Positions 48,451 through 58,523 of a stretch of 64,000 nt of DNA are shown here, piece by piece. The stretch's first letter is position 1. Each line of letters opens with the position of its first letter. The notes under the pieces were generated by a model. That model ran no database searches. It saw only the letters and a program-made list of their open reading frames with translations, and was not told where the DNA came from. Both the position numbers and the translations under genes were made by a program. The stretch is from Sciurus carolinensis (Eukaryota > Chordata > Mammalia > Rodentia > Sciuridae): NCBI RefSeq assembly GCF_902686445.1, contig NW_025920104.1, forward strand, positions 5,828,001 through 5,892,000, read 5' to 3'.

Positions 48451-50757
48451 ACTTCATTCTTTGGCATATGAATATCCATTTTTCCACAACCATTTGTTTC
48501 AGCCACTTGTTGAAATGACTGTCTTATTCCATTGAATGATATCAACACCCTTGTCAAAAATAGTTGACCATGGATGTAAGTCAACTATTTGTCAAAAATC
48601 GTTGACCAGTTGTAAGGATCTCTTTATGAGCTCTCAGTTCTATTCCATTAGTCTTATGTGTTTGTATGTCTGTCCCTACAAATAGTACCAGTGTGTTGTT
48701 TACAACAGCTTTATAGTAAGTTTGAAATGAAGAAGTATGGTTTCTCAGAATTTGCTCCTTTTCAAAATTGTTATAGTTATTTCTGTGTCCCTTGAAATTC
48801 AATTTGAATACTGGAGTAAAATTTTCTATTCCTCAAAATGTAAAAATGACAGAAAATATCATTGGGACTTTGAAAAGGATTACTGAAGTAGAATCTGTAG
48901 ATCACTTTAGGTAGTATAATTATCTTAACAATATTAAGTTTTCCAGTCTGTGAATGTGAGATGTCTTTCCATTTATTAATGGAATTTCTTTGAGCAACAT
49001 TTTATATTTTTCAGTGAAAAGGTCTTGTACCTCAATGATTAAATTTATTCCTAAGTATTTTACTGGATTTGATGTTATTTTAGGTGGAATTGTTTTCTTA
49101 ATTTGGTTTGGGAATTTTTCATTGCCTGCATGTAGAAATGCAAATGGTTTTGTGTTTTGATTTTATATTGTCCCATGCTGCTGTATTTGTTTATTAGGTT
49201 TAAAAGACTTTTTGTGTATTCTTTAGGATGTGGTACATTGAAGACTATGTCATCTGCAAGGAGAGATAATTAACTTCTTACTTTCTAGTATGGATTCCTT
49301 TTCTTTTTCTTGCCTAATTGCTCTGTCTAGAACTTAAAAAAAAGGATATCTTTGACGTGTTTCTGATCTTAGGGAAACAAATTTCACTTTATATCATTGA
49401 TTATGACATTAGTTGTGGCTTTCCTCTTTAACATGCTGATTAAGTTTCCTTCTGTTCCTATTGTACTGAATATTTTTATTGCAAAAGAGTATTGAGCTTT
49501 TTCAAATGCTTTTATCCATCATTTGTAATGATCATGTTTTCCTAACTGTTGATGTGTATTACCATGGATTGATTTTCATGTTAAACCACTCTCGCATTTC
49601 TGGAGAGAATCCCATTTGTTTGTGATATATATAGGTTGAATATCCCTTACCAAAATGCTCAGAATGGAAGTTTTTCTGATTTCAGTTCTGTTTGAATTTT
49701 GTGTATGCTGTACTAGTTGATCAACCCTACTCCAAAAATGTGATATTTGAAATGTTTTGAAATCCAAAATATTTGTAGCATCATTTACTCAAAAATTTTC
49801 AGATTTCAAATCATTTCAGATTTTTGATTGGGGATTTAATGTGATTGGGTCTGACTTCTTTGGACATACTGATAATTTCATTCTGCTAAGATTTTGTTGA
49901 GGATGTTTGCCTTTCTTTATAAGGGTTATGAACTGTGGTTTTATTTTCTTGTAGAGTCTGTCTAGGTTTGTTTTCAGGGTATTGTTGGCATTGTAGAATG
50001 AATTAGGAAATGTTTTCTCCAATAGTTTTGGAATATTTTTAGGGTTGATATTAATTCTTCTTTAAATGTTTGTTAGAATACCAGTGGAGTGATCTGGTCC
50101 TAGGCATTTCTTTGTTGGTCATTCTGTTAATGGTATAATCCCTTTTCTTGTAATAGTCCTTCTCAGATTTTTATTTCTTCTTGAATCAGCTTTGGCAGTC
50201 TGTGTTTCTAGGAATTTATCCCTTTTGTCTTTGTTAAGCAGTTTGTTGGCATACAGTTGCTCATGCTATTCTCCCCTAATTCTTTTGTTTCTGTGCATTC
50301 AATAGTAATGTTTCTCTTTCATTTTTCACTTTAGTAGTTCGAATCTCTTCTTCCCAACCAGCCAACAAATATGTTCTAAAGAATATTTCACATGTACTTC
50401 ACAATATTTTGTGTTTACTTCTCATTCTGTGAAGAATGTTATTAATCTAATCAATAGAACCAACTTTTGGTTTTCTTGAGTCTCTCTTCTTTATCAGTAA
50501 TCTTTATTATTTTCTGCCTTATCCTAGGTTTGTTTTTTGTTTGTTTGTTTTTTATTTTTTCCCTGAAACGTAGAGTTACATATTTGATATGACATCTTTC
50601 TTTTTCAATGTAAGCATTTGAAGCTATAATTCTCTCTCCCACCACTGTTTTAAGACTATTTCATAGGTGTAAATATATTGTTTTTATTCTTTTGACTCAA
50701 AGAATTTTCTAATGCCTTCTATGATTTCTTCTGTAACTCTTGGTTAAGAACATGTTG

Positions 50758-50945
50758 TAGCCTGGCAAGGTGGTACATGCCTGTAATTCCAATGGTTTGG
50801 AAAGTTGAGACAGAGGATTGTGAGTTCAAAGCAGCCTCATCAAAAGTGAGGCACAGGCAACTCAGTGAGACCCTGTCTCTAATTAAAATACAAAATAGAC
50901 TGGGGATGTGGCTCAGTGTTCAAATGCCCTGAGTTGTGTATATTT
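50758..50945 (+). repeat. B1+ID composite SINE (MEN-like)
   Basis: GCCTGGCAAGGTGGTACATGCCTGTAATTCCAATGG, GAGTTCAAAGCAGCCTCATCAAAAGTGAGGCACAGGCAACTCAGTGAGACCCTGTCTCTAATTAAAATACAAAATAGACTGGGGATGTGGCTCAGTG. This is the clearest composite in the window and strongly suggests a sciurid genome. Confidence 0.85.
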
Positions 50946-51502
50946 GTGAGTTTTCCTTTTCCTCCTTTATTGATTTCTAGTTTTGTTCCATTGTGATAGG
51001 AAAGACATTTGCATGATTTCAGTTCTTCAAAAATTATTGATACTCATTTTGTAACCTAACAATATATTCTGGAGAGTATTTTGCATGTACTTGAGAATAT
51101 TTTGTGTTTACTTCTCATTATGTGAAGACTGTTTTTGGGTAGAGTTTTGTACATGTTTCTTGTGTCTTATTAATAGTGTTCTGTTCATCTAAGTATTTAC
51201 TGATCTTCTGCAAGGCTATCCTACCCTTTATTGTAAGTGTACTATTGAAATCTCCAAATGTTACATAAGTTTCTCCTTTCAGTCAGTCAGTGTTTATTTT
51301 GGGTTTCTTATATTGGGTACATATATGATCATAGTTGTTCTCTATCTTCTTAATACAGTGAACTTTTATTTTATTATGTACTTTATCTCCTGTGATTTTT
51401 CTTAGTCCACTTTTTTCCACACAAAAGTAAGGTCACCCTGTTGCAATTTGGTTACTATTTGCCTGGAATGTGTTTTACTATTTTTTTACTTTAAACTTCT
51501 TT

Positions 51503-51523
51503 GTGTGTGTGTGTGTGTGTGTA
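51503..51523. repeat. (TG)n tract at provirus left flank
   Basis: Simple TG repeat immediately adjoining the LTR; a matching tract, 58524-58554, adjoins the other LTR. The provirus landed in a TG microsatellite within the old L1, so a 6-bp target duplication (TGTGTA / TGTGTG) cannot be distinguished from the repeat itself. Confidence 0.85.
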
Positions 51524-51844
51524 TGACCGCCCACCGCCCACAGGCGGTGGGCAATCACAATGCGTACGCTTTTCTTGATCACAGGAACCAAAAAGGGGCT
51601 TTATTCCACAAGTCTCCGACTTATATTGAGAACACCAGCCTATCAGAGTGTAGACTATCAGGAAAGTCAGCCTATCAAGGAACAGTCTCCAGGCAGATAC
51701 CAGGATCACCTCATGTACAACAGCCAACCAGAGTTACTTCCTAAAACTTGTATATGAGTGCAGCTATGTCTGGCAAGCTGCCAGGCACTATCTTAGGATC
51801 AGGCCACGGTGTGGCTCTGGGGCCCTCAGAGCCCGCCCCTGACA
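51524..51844 (-). repeat. Provirus 3' LTR
   Basis: The minus strand begins TGTCAGGGGCGGGCTC just after the polypurine tract and ends GGGCGGTCA. A TATA-like AATATAAG lies at 51620-51628 and AATAAA at 51600-51605, only about 20 bases apart, so R must be short or start close to the polyadenylation signal. A perfect 10-bp stem (GCCCACCGCC / GGCGGTGGGC) with a CACA loop lies in U5 at 51529-51552. Confidence 0.95.
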
Positions 51845-51858
51845 TCTCCCCCTTATTC
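51845..51858 (-). promoter_or_regulatory. Polypurine tract
   Basis: GAATAAGGGGGAGA on the minus strand abuts the TG of the 3' LTR. This is the RNase H-resistant primer for plus-strand DNA synthesis. Position and composition are as in other retroviruses. Confidence 0.85.
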
Positions 51859-52009
51859 TTTAAATAAAGAAAAGATGACTTGGGACCATGCCTGTCTTAG
51901 GTTGTCCATGGCAAATTACATCCTTACCCGTCATTGGAATTCTGACCTCCAGGCGTCAGAACCCTGTCTTAGGTTGGTATGCATTTCCACGGATCTTTCC
52001 CATCTTTGA

Positions 52010-52745
52010 CTACTGGTCCAGCATGCTTAGCCATATTTGTGGGGGTGTGCCTGTCTCAATGGCTGTCAAAGCCTGTACTATAGCCCATCGATGATGTCGG
52101 GCATCTTGGCGAGCTCTGATTTGGCTGCGTATAACATAGGCTATCCCTAAGCAGATAATAATCAGAACAGCTACTGTTCCAGCCCACTGTTTTGTCAATC
52201 CCAGGGCTTTAGATAACAAAGAGAACATCTCAGATACCGATGTAACTGAACCCTGGTGGCATTGACTCTGAGTATCAAACGTAGATGACCAATTTTTAGA
52301 TAACATAATCACAGAGCTAAGGTTATTATACTCAATAGGGGTGACACACACTGCTCTTAAAGGATAAACACATCCCAGTCCCAAAAGTTCTTGCAAGATA
52401 TCTACTTGTTCTTGTAGTAAGTCCACTCTTTGATTTACAAGGAGTATGCCTGCTGTTAGATGTTGGTTTAGGGTCTCTTTAGTCTGTAAGGCTGTAGCTG
52501 TATTTTCGGCCAAGTGATTGACTGCTGTTGCTGTAGGTATGGCAGTTGCTAGTGCTGCTGTTGCAGAAACCACTATTGCAGTGACCATAGCCGCTGTGAT
52601 GCCAAATTCTCTCGTTTCTTGATAGTAACACTGGCAATTCCGCATCTGTAACAGAGACTGGGACTGGTAGGAAGGTAGGAACACACATTAAGACTGCCAG
52701 CGAGAACCTAGAAGCATTCCAACATTGAGAGAGATAGCATCCTAA
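52010..52745 (-). pseudogene. env: env remnant: tail of SU plus transmembrane subunit
   Basis: The TM part is open for 224 codons (52684-52010). It has a hydrophobic Ala/Thr/Val-rich fusion-peptide-like stretch at residues about 26-50 (EFGITAAMVTAIVV), a heptad-like region at 55-100, a C-x7-C loop at 105-113, sites NLS and NWS, and a membrane span at about 168-185 (GTVAVLIIICLGIAYVI) with a basic cytoplasmic start. Just upstream, about 35 SU C-terminal residues ending in a basic RNER at the cleavage position are readable in a different frame (about 52745-52640), so a frame break falls at the SU/TM junction. The rest of SU and the signal peptide are missing. A receptor-binding, cleavable envelope cannot be made. 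Class: betaretrovirus/IAPE-like, by TM layout. Confidence 0.8.
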
Positions 52746-52805
52746 GAGACTAAAAAGAGGTTGTAAGTTAGTTCAAGGGGGAAAAGGCTACAAGCATCAT
52801 GGTCA

Positions 52806-55363
52806 TCAGGAGTCTGAGTTACTTGTTGGTAGCGTTGGCACTGGTCGAGTTAGTCGCTCAGGAACCCAAATAGGCGATGTTTTATCCTGTGGAAACACAC
52901 AAACCGAGCCGTGGCTCCAGTAAAGCACTGGGTCCGGGCCGTTCCACTGTCCTGTAAGAACATCCTTCCATTTTACCGTCACTCTATCATGTTGTTTATG
53001 ATTGCCATGTCTCTCAGCAACAGAGAGACCCTCATTATCCAGAGTTAAAAAATTTAAAATAAAGAGGCAAAGAGAAAGTTTACCGTTAGGGGACCTGAAG
53101 GTCTCCCCTATTCCCCCTTTTTGTTTATAAAGAGTATTTTTGAGGGTGAGATGTGCACGTTCAACAATACCTTGTCCTTGTGGGTTATAAGGTATACCTG
53201 TGGTTAGAGTTATTTCAAATTTAGTGAGAAATTGGTTAAAAGAGGTTGAAGTATAAGCAGGGCCATTGTCCGTTTTAAGTTGTTTAGGAAGTCCCCAGGC
53301 TGCAAAAGCCTGGAGACAGTGGGAAATGACATCTTTGACTTTTTCTCCGCTGTGTAGCGACGCAAAGATACCTGAACATGTGTCTACAGATACATGTACA
53401 TATTTAAGGTTACCAAATTCAGGAATGTGAGTAACATCCATTTGCCATAGATGATTAGGTAACAGTCCTTTAGGATTTACTCCAATAGAAGGTGGATGAT
53501 GGAGAACCGTACACTGGCCACAAGATTTAACAATAGCACGTGCAGTTTCTTTAGTAATGGGAAACTTCAGTTTCAATGTTGTAGAATTAACATGGAATTG
53601 TTGATGATAATTTTTTGCTGCCTCAAATGCAGGAAAAATGTGGAGATCCTTAGTTGCTATTTCTGCTACATTATTCCCTAGGGCTAAAGGTCCAGGTAAA
53701 TTGGTATGAGCTCTGATATGTCCAATAAAGAAAGGATTATAATGATCCCAAATCATTTGTTGTAAAGTCTGTAAAGGATGAAAAATAGTAGAGTTTGAGG
53801 CAATGAGCCCTGCACATTCTAAGTTACTGAGAGCTTGAACTACATATAAACTATCTGAGTAAACATTGAATGGAATATTAGGGAACATTTTAAAAACTTC
53901 AAGAACTGTTAAGAGTTCTGTTTGTTGAGCAGAAGAGTTAGGGAAAAGGAATGTTTGGACTTTATCTTGATAACAAATAGCTCCAGTCCCTGTTGTGGAT
54001 CCATCAGTGAAAATCACAGGAGCCTTAGGAATAGGTTGTTTTCTGGTAACTCTTGGGAATATTACAGAATTATTACTACAAAATTGTATATAAGGATGTT
54101 TAGGATAGTGAATATCAAAGTTAGCTTGAGTGGAGCATCTAACAACAGTCCAAGAATCCATGAAATTACATAACCAAGAAAGTTGATGCTTATCATAGAG
54201 AATAATGATAGTAGCTGGATGAATTCCAAACACTGTGATAGATGATTTAAGTGCCTTTAGGATTACTTGAGCTACTGCTTCAGGGTAGGGTAAGAGAGTT
54301 TTATTGGGTGAACAGGCTAGATGGACCCAAAACAAGGGACCCTCTTGCCAAAAGACTCCAGTGGGTAGTTTCTTGTTAGGAATAACAATGAATTGTAATG
54401 GCTGAGAGAGATCAATACGACCTACTTGAGCCTCATCTAATCTTTTTTGTATAATATTCAAAACCAGATGTGCTTCAGGAGTGAGCTCTCTGGGAGATGT
54501 GGGATGGGGATCCCCTTGTAAGATATTAAAAAGAGGAAGTAGTTCTCCTGTGGAAAGCCTCAAATATGGACGAATCCAATTTATATCCCCTAGTAGCTTT
54601 TGAAAATCATTTAATGTTTTTAGATGATCTACCCTGATGACAGTTTTTAGTGGCTTTACTACAGCCCTGTTTAATTGGACTCCTAAGAATTCTTGTGTAG
54701 TACCAACTTGAACCTTTTCAGGGGCTATAATGAGTCCCCATAATTTGAGTTGTTCTATTAATTCAGAATAAATATCCTTTAAAATATCTTCCTCAGAGTG
54801 GCATAATAATATATCATCCATATAATGATAGATAATAAGTTTGGAGTATTTTGTCGAATGGGCTTTAACACCTGATCAACATAAATTTGACACATAGTGG
54901 GGCTATTGGTCATACCTTGTGGCAAAACAACCCATTCATATCGTTGATTAGGTTGTTGATGATTTAGAGATGGGAGAGTGAAAGCAAATCTCTCACAATC
55001 ATGAGGATGTAATGGAATAGAGAAAAAACAGTCTTTTATGTCTATAATTATTGTAGGCCAATCTTTTGGTAAAGCAGTAAGGACTGGAAGCCCTAACTGA
55101 GTTGGCCCCATAGACTGCATAGTAGCATTAATTGCTCTTAAGTCATGAAGGAGCCTCCATTTTCCTGATTTCTTTTTTATGACAAAAATAGGGGTATTCC
55201 AAGGAGAAGTTGAAGGTCTAATATGATTTGCTTCTAATTGTTGTCGTACTAGTTCTTGGGCCGCTTTAAGTTTTTCTAATGTCAGGGGCCACTGAGAGAC
55301 CCACACTGGTGCATTGGATTTCCAAGTTATTTTTACATACTTTTGTTCAGTGGCCCCAAGGAA
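52806..55363 (-). pseudogene. pol: pol: reverse transcriptase, RNase H, integrase (one frameshift)
   Basis: The frame is open from the slippery site (55363) and the N-terminal RT is intact to about 54830, with the first catalytic Asp ([16 protein letters not shown]) and [14 protein letters not shown] one-base loss (or equivalent) around 54830-54850 shifts the frame just before YMDD; the rest, 54821-52806, is a 671-codon ORF beginning MDDILL. In that ORF: RNase H with Asp273 (FTDGSTTG), Glu302, Asp322 (YSDSLY) and, unusually, Glu386 (GNNVAEIAT) where Asp is expected; integrase with an H-x3-H (406-410) and C-x2-C (434-437) zinc site, the triad Asp462, Asp518, Glu554 (D,D-35-E), and a C-terminal domain with a Trp-rich WKDVLTGQWNGPDPV motif. 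The single frameshift splits RT; nothing else in pol is interrupted. Confidence 0.92.
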
Positions 55364-55369
55364 AAACCC
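55363..55369 (-). promoter_or_regulatory. pro-pol -1 slippery site G GGT TTT
   Basis: In the pro frame the codons read TTG GGT TTT, so G_GGT_TTT has the X_XXY_YYZ form. A -1 slip here enters the pol frame, which is open from this point through RT. It lies 30 bases before the pro stop. I did not model a downstream pseudoknot. Confidence 0.75.
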
Positions 55370-56162
55370 AAGCCTTGGCGACCTTGATTGCCCTTAACAC
55401 TAATTGGCTGGGTATTTCCCTGGCCATAGCGGCCAAGCCCCTTGTCCCATTTATGACCTTGTTTTAGCATTAGATTTTGAGCCTCTTGGCTATAATGGCC
55501 TTCTGTAGTGAGTACTAAATCCATTTGCATGAGAATATCTCTGCCCCATAAGTTAACAGGTAAATGGTCTAAGACATAAGGTTGAAATGTTCCCTGTTGG
55601 CCCTCATCGTTTTTCCATGTCAATACAGAACTACTCCTTTGTGGGCTAGTAGCTACACCCAATCCCCTCAGGGTTTGTTCGGTTACTTGTAGAGGCCATT
55701 CTTTTGGCCAATCTTTTAGGGTAATAATGCTAGTATCAGCTCCTGTATCTAGGAGTCCCTAAAATTCTCTATTTTTAATCTTTATTTTAAGCATTGGCCT
55801 ATTTTTTAAGTCCATGGTAAGACAGGCAAAATCAACTCCAGAAGATCCCAAACCTGCAGTTCCCCTGGTTGCTGTGGTTGATGGAAAATTATTATGAAGG
55901 CTGGGAATAATCAAAAGCTGAGCTATGCGCTCCCCAGGTGATATGGAGATAATTCCTTGAGGAGAATGTGCAAGAACCTTAATTTCTCCTGTAAAATCAG
56001 AGTCAATAAATCCAGGGATAACTATAAGTCCCCTGAGTGCACTAGAGCTCCTACCTAATAAAATTCCAACAGTATCAGGAGGTAAGGGACCTTTTAGGTC
56101 TGTAGGGATAGGTTGGACTCCCATTTCTGGAGTTAGTATTGCTCTGGCAGTGGAACAGAGGT

Positions 56163-57641
56163 TCAATCCTGCGCTCCCTGTGGTGGCTCTCCTTGGCTTG
56201 TCAACGGTTGGTGAGTCCTGTGTACCTGTTGAATCACCCCATATAATTTTGAGGGGCCCCGGGGAGCTGGACCCCAACTCCCATTTTTTGTCTGTCCATG
56301 AGGGGGCAGAGGAACTCCATCTATATCTATCATAGATCTACATTCAGATGCCCAATGATTACCTTTTCTACATCTAGGACAACGTTGAGGCTTAGGTCTT
56401 CTAGGGGGTCGATTAGGGTCCCTTAATTGTGGACAGTCCTTTTTCAAATGTCCAGGTTGTTTACAATAAAAACAAGTTCCTGGAGGCCTTCCTATAGGAC
56501 CTTGTAATCCTTGTGCAATGGCTGCTGCCATAACTTCTCCTTGAATCACAGTCTCATTGATATTTCTACACACTTTGTTATATGTACTTAAATCCTTATT
56601 TTTCCAGGGACGAATGGCATCCATACACCATTTATTAGCCTGCTCATAAGCTAACTGTTTTACCAAGGGCATAGCTTGATCCACATCCCCAAAGATGCGG
56701 CCTGCTGTTTGCATCAACCTCACTACGAAATCAGCGTATGGCTCGTTTGATCCCTGAATAACTTTTGACAGTTGACCTTGCAAGTCCCCACTCCCTTGTG
56801 TACTTTTCCATGCTTTTACAGCGGCTGCAGAAACCTGAATGTACACTGCAGGATTATAGCCAATTTGAGCCTGTTGTCCTGTGAATACTCCCATTCCCAT
56901 AAGCATCTCTAAATTCCACTGAGGATTTCCTGTTGCAGCATTGTGGCATGCAGTATCATTGGAATGCTCCTGCCACGCCGTTTTCCAAACCAGATATTGC
57001 CCCCCTGACAACGTGGCTCATGCCATGTTACCCCAATCATCAGGAGTAAGATTCATTCCCCCTATGGATTCTACAAGTGATAAAGTAAAGGCTGCTTGGG
57101 GGCCATAGGTCATTACAGCCTCTTTTAATTGTTTTACTAATTTAAAATCTAAAGGTTGATGATATCTCTGATTATTTTGATCCTCAAACACTGGGAATGC
57201 TGTTGCATCTTGTTGTAGGAAGTCCCATCCTGTTGAATTGGAATTAGGATGGCTACAATAACATTTTTGTCCCCCTAAATGCTCATAATTATATGGTGGG
57301 GGAGCAGACGGCGTAAGTCTGTGAGTTCTCCTTTTAACTGCTACATTTGATTTAGTAGATCCTGTAATAGCAAGATTTTTTGTTCTATATAGTAAATCCT
57401 CCTCTTCATCTGAACTATCCTCACACCCAGTTTCATTTTCCTTGTCTGTCTCTGATCTTATTGACGCCCTTTCTGATGCTTTAGACCTTTCCTCTTTTAT
57501 TTTTTCCAAAACCTCTTCCCCTTGTTTTATGGCCTCTCTGCATTTGGTTCAGGCTGTTTTAGTTTCAAGAGGAATTCCATTGGCCCGGAGCAAATCCTTT
57601 AAGGGACATTCCATGCGCATTCGTGACATTTCAGTGCCCAT
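56163..57641 (-). pseudogene. gag: gag with two in-frame stops
   Basis: ATG at 57641 gives MGTEMSRMRM, with Gly2 for myristoylation. The frame is intact for its whole 1479 bases except for TGA at 57549-57551 (codon 31) and TGA at 57018-57020. Features in order: a Lys/Glu-rich segment (57509-57440), an acidic patch (DSSDEEEDLL), the late-domain overlap PSAPPPY at 57291-57311, capsid with YGPQAAFTLSLVES, a major homology region (GSNEPYADFVVRLMQTAG), and two zinc knuckles (CFYCKQPGHLKKDC and CPRCRKGNHWASEC), both with all metal ligands. Single-base reversion-type changes account for both stops, so decay is recent. It ends at 56163. Confidence 0.92.
56283..56289 (-). promoter_or_regulatory. gag-pro -1 slippery site A AAA AAT
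   Basis: In the gag frame the codons read ACA AAA AAT, giving A_AAA_AAT of the X_XXY_YYZ form. A -1 slip enters the pro frame, which is open here through dUTPase. It lies about 120 bases before the gag stop. Related betaretroviruses use the near-identical A_AAA_AAC. Confidence 0.8.
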
Positions 57642-57721
57642 ATTTCTCTATTAAACTAACAATGCAAAGCACTTTAACTAGCAAAACAAAAGCGAAAGCA
57701 CTTACAAACACTCAATCTCCA

Positions 57722-58116
57722 TTGCTTATCCTGCGAACTTTAACTCGTCGCTTCCCACGAACTTTAACTCCTCACTTTTCCCGTGAACTTTACCTGTGAA
57801 CTTTAATTTGTCGCTTTTCCTGCGAACTTTAACTCGTCACTTTTCCCACAAACTTTAACTCCGTTGCTTCCTGCCAACTTTAACTCCGTTGCTTCCTGCG
57901 AACTTTAACTCCGTCGCTCCCCGCGAACTTTAACTTGTCGCTTCCTGTGAACTTTAACTCTGTCGCTTATCCAGCGAACTTTAACTCGTCACTTATCCAG
58001 CAAACTTTAACTTGTGGCTTATCGAGCAAACTTTAACTTGTCGCTTACCCTGCGAACTTTAACTCGTCGCTTACCCTGCGAACTTTAACTCATCGCTTAT
58101 CCAGCGAACTTTAACC
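57722..58116 (-). repeat. Leader minisatellite, ~16 units of 25-26 bp
   Basis: The plus strand repeats a unit of the form GCGAACTTTAACTCGTCGCTTNTCCT about 16 times, between the primer site and gag. GAACTTTAACT (or CAACTTTAACT, AAACTTTAACT) is nearly invariant; the other half varies, with sub-classes ending in ATCCA, ACCCT or CTTCCT. One unit (about 57783-57796) is only 14 bases. In the transcript the repeat lies in the 5' leader, in the region where retroviruses carry dimerisation and packaging signals. The variants are arranged in runs of like units, which fits tandem duplication. Confidence 0.95.
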
Positions 58117-58180
58117 TGGCCAGACTGTACTTTACTTTCCCTGTATTTACCTGATCAGTTTCTTCTTTATAACTCGAGGG

Positions 58181-58198
58181 TCCTGGGTTTCGGCACCA
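58181..58198 (-). promoter_or_regulatory. Primer-binding site, tRNA-Phe
   Basis: The minus strand reads TGGTGCCGAAACCCAGGA, 17 of 18 bases matching the complement of the 3' end of tRNA-Phe, the primer of IAP elements. It lies 4 bases inside the 5' LTR boundary. Confidence 0.9.
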
Positions 58199-58202
58199 CT
58201 TA

Positions 58203-58523
58203 TGACCACCCACCGGCCACAGGCGGTGGGCAATCACAATGCGTACGCTTTTCTTGATCACAGGAACCAAAAAGGGGCTTTATTCCACAAGTCTTCAACT
58301 TATATTGAGAACATCAGCCTATCAGAGAGTAGACTACCAGGAAAGTCAGCCTATCAAGGAACAGTCTCCAGGCAGATACCAGGATCGCCTCATGTACAAC
58401 AGCCAATCAGAGTTACTTCCTAAAACTTGTTTATGAGTGCAGCTATGTCTGGCAAGCTGCCAGGCGCCATCTTAGGATCAGGCCACGGTGCAGCTCTGGG
58501 GCCCTCAGAGCCCGCCCCTGACA
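58203..58523 (-). repeat. Provirus 5' LTR
   Basis: Same 321 bp as the 3' LTR with 14 differences by eye, including in the U5 palindrome (here CCCACCGGCCACAGGCGGTGGG, where the stem is reduced). TATA-like AATATAAG lies at 58299-58307 and AATAAA at 58279-58284. This LTR would drive transcription leftward through gag. Confidence 0.95.

Larger units (their letters stand above)
55333..56300 (-). pseudogene. pro: pro: dUTPase + aspartic protease + G-patch (one internal stop)
   Basis: The reading frame is -1 relative to gag and overlaps its end. dUTPase motifs: GSAGLNLCS (motif 1, with Asn where Asp is usual), GRSSSALRG, GFIDSDFTGEIKV, PGERIAQLLI and the Gly-rich RGTAGLGSSG near the C-terminus. A TAG at 55759-55761 separates this from protease, which begins with the active-site GLLDTGADTS and has the later NLWGRDIL block; the frame is unchanged across the stop. 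The C-terminus has a G-patch-like stretch ([25 protein letters not shown]), a betaretroviral hallmark. The frame ends at 55333. The stop would remove protease from any Gag-Pro product. Confidence 0.9.
51524..58523 (-). mobile_element. IAP-like class II provirus, 7.0 kb, tRNA-Phe primed
   Basis: Order on the minus strand: LTR, primer site, tandem-repeat leader, gag, pro (with dUTPase), pol, env TM remnant, polypurine tract, LTR. The LTRs are each 321 bp with TG...CA ends and differ at 14 positions by eye. The tRNA-Phe primer, dUTPase upstream of protease, G-patch after protease, and gag/pro/pol in successive -1 frames place it with IAP-like and betaretroviral class II ERVs. It is defective: two stops in gag, one in pro, a frameshift in pol, and most of SU absent. 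Confidence 0.95.

Noticed and set aside
52010..52684. TM ORF as a domesticated syncytin-like gene
   Set aside because: SU, signal peptide and a usable cleavage junction are missing, and the host provirus is young enough for the open frame to be unremarkable.
53496..54173. Plus-strand ORFs opposite pol
   Set aside because: Antisense shadows of the intact pol frame, with no motifs.
57722..58116. Regularly repeated array resembling a CRISPR
   Set aside because: Units are contiguous 25-26-bp variants of one sequence with no unique spacers, inside a retroviral leader in a mammalian genome. It is a minisatellite.
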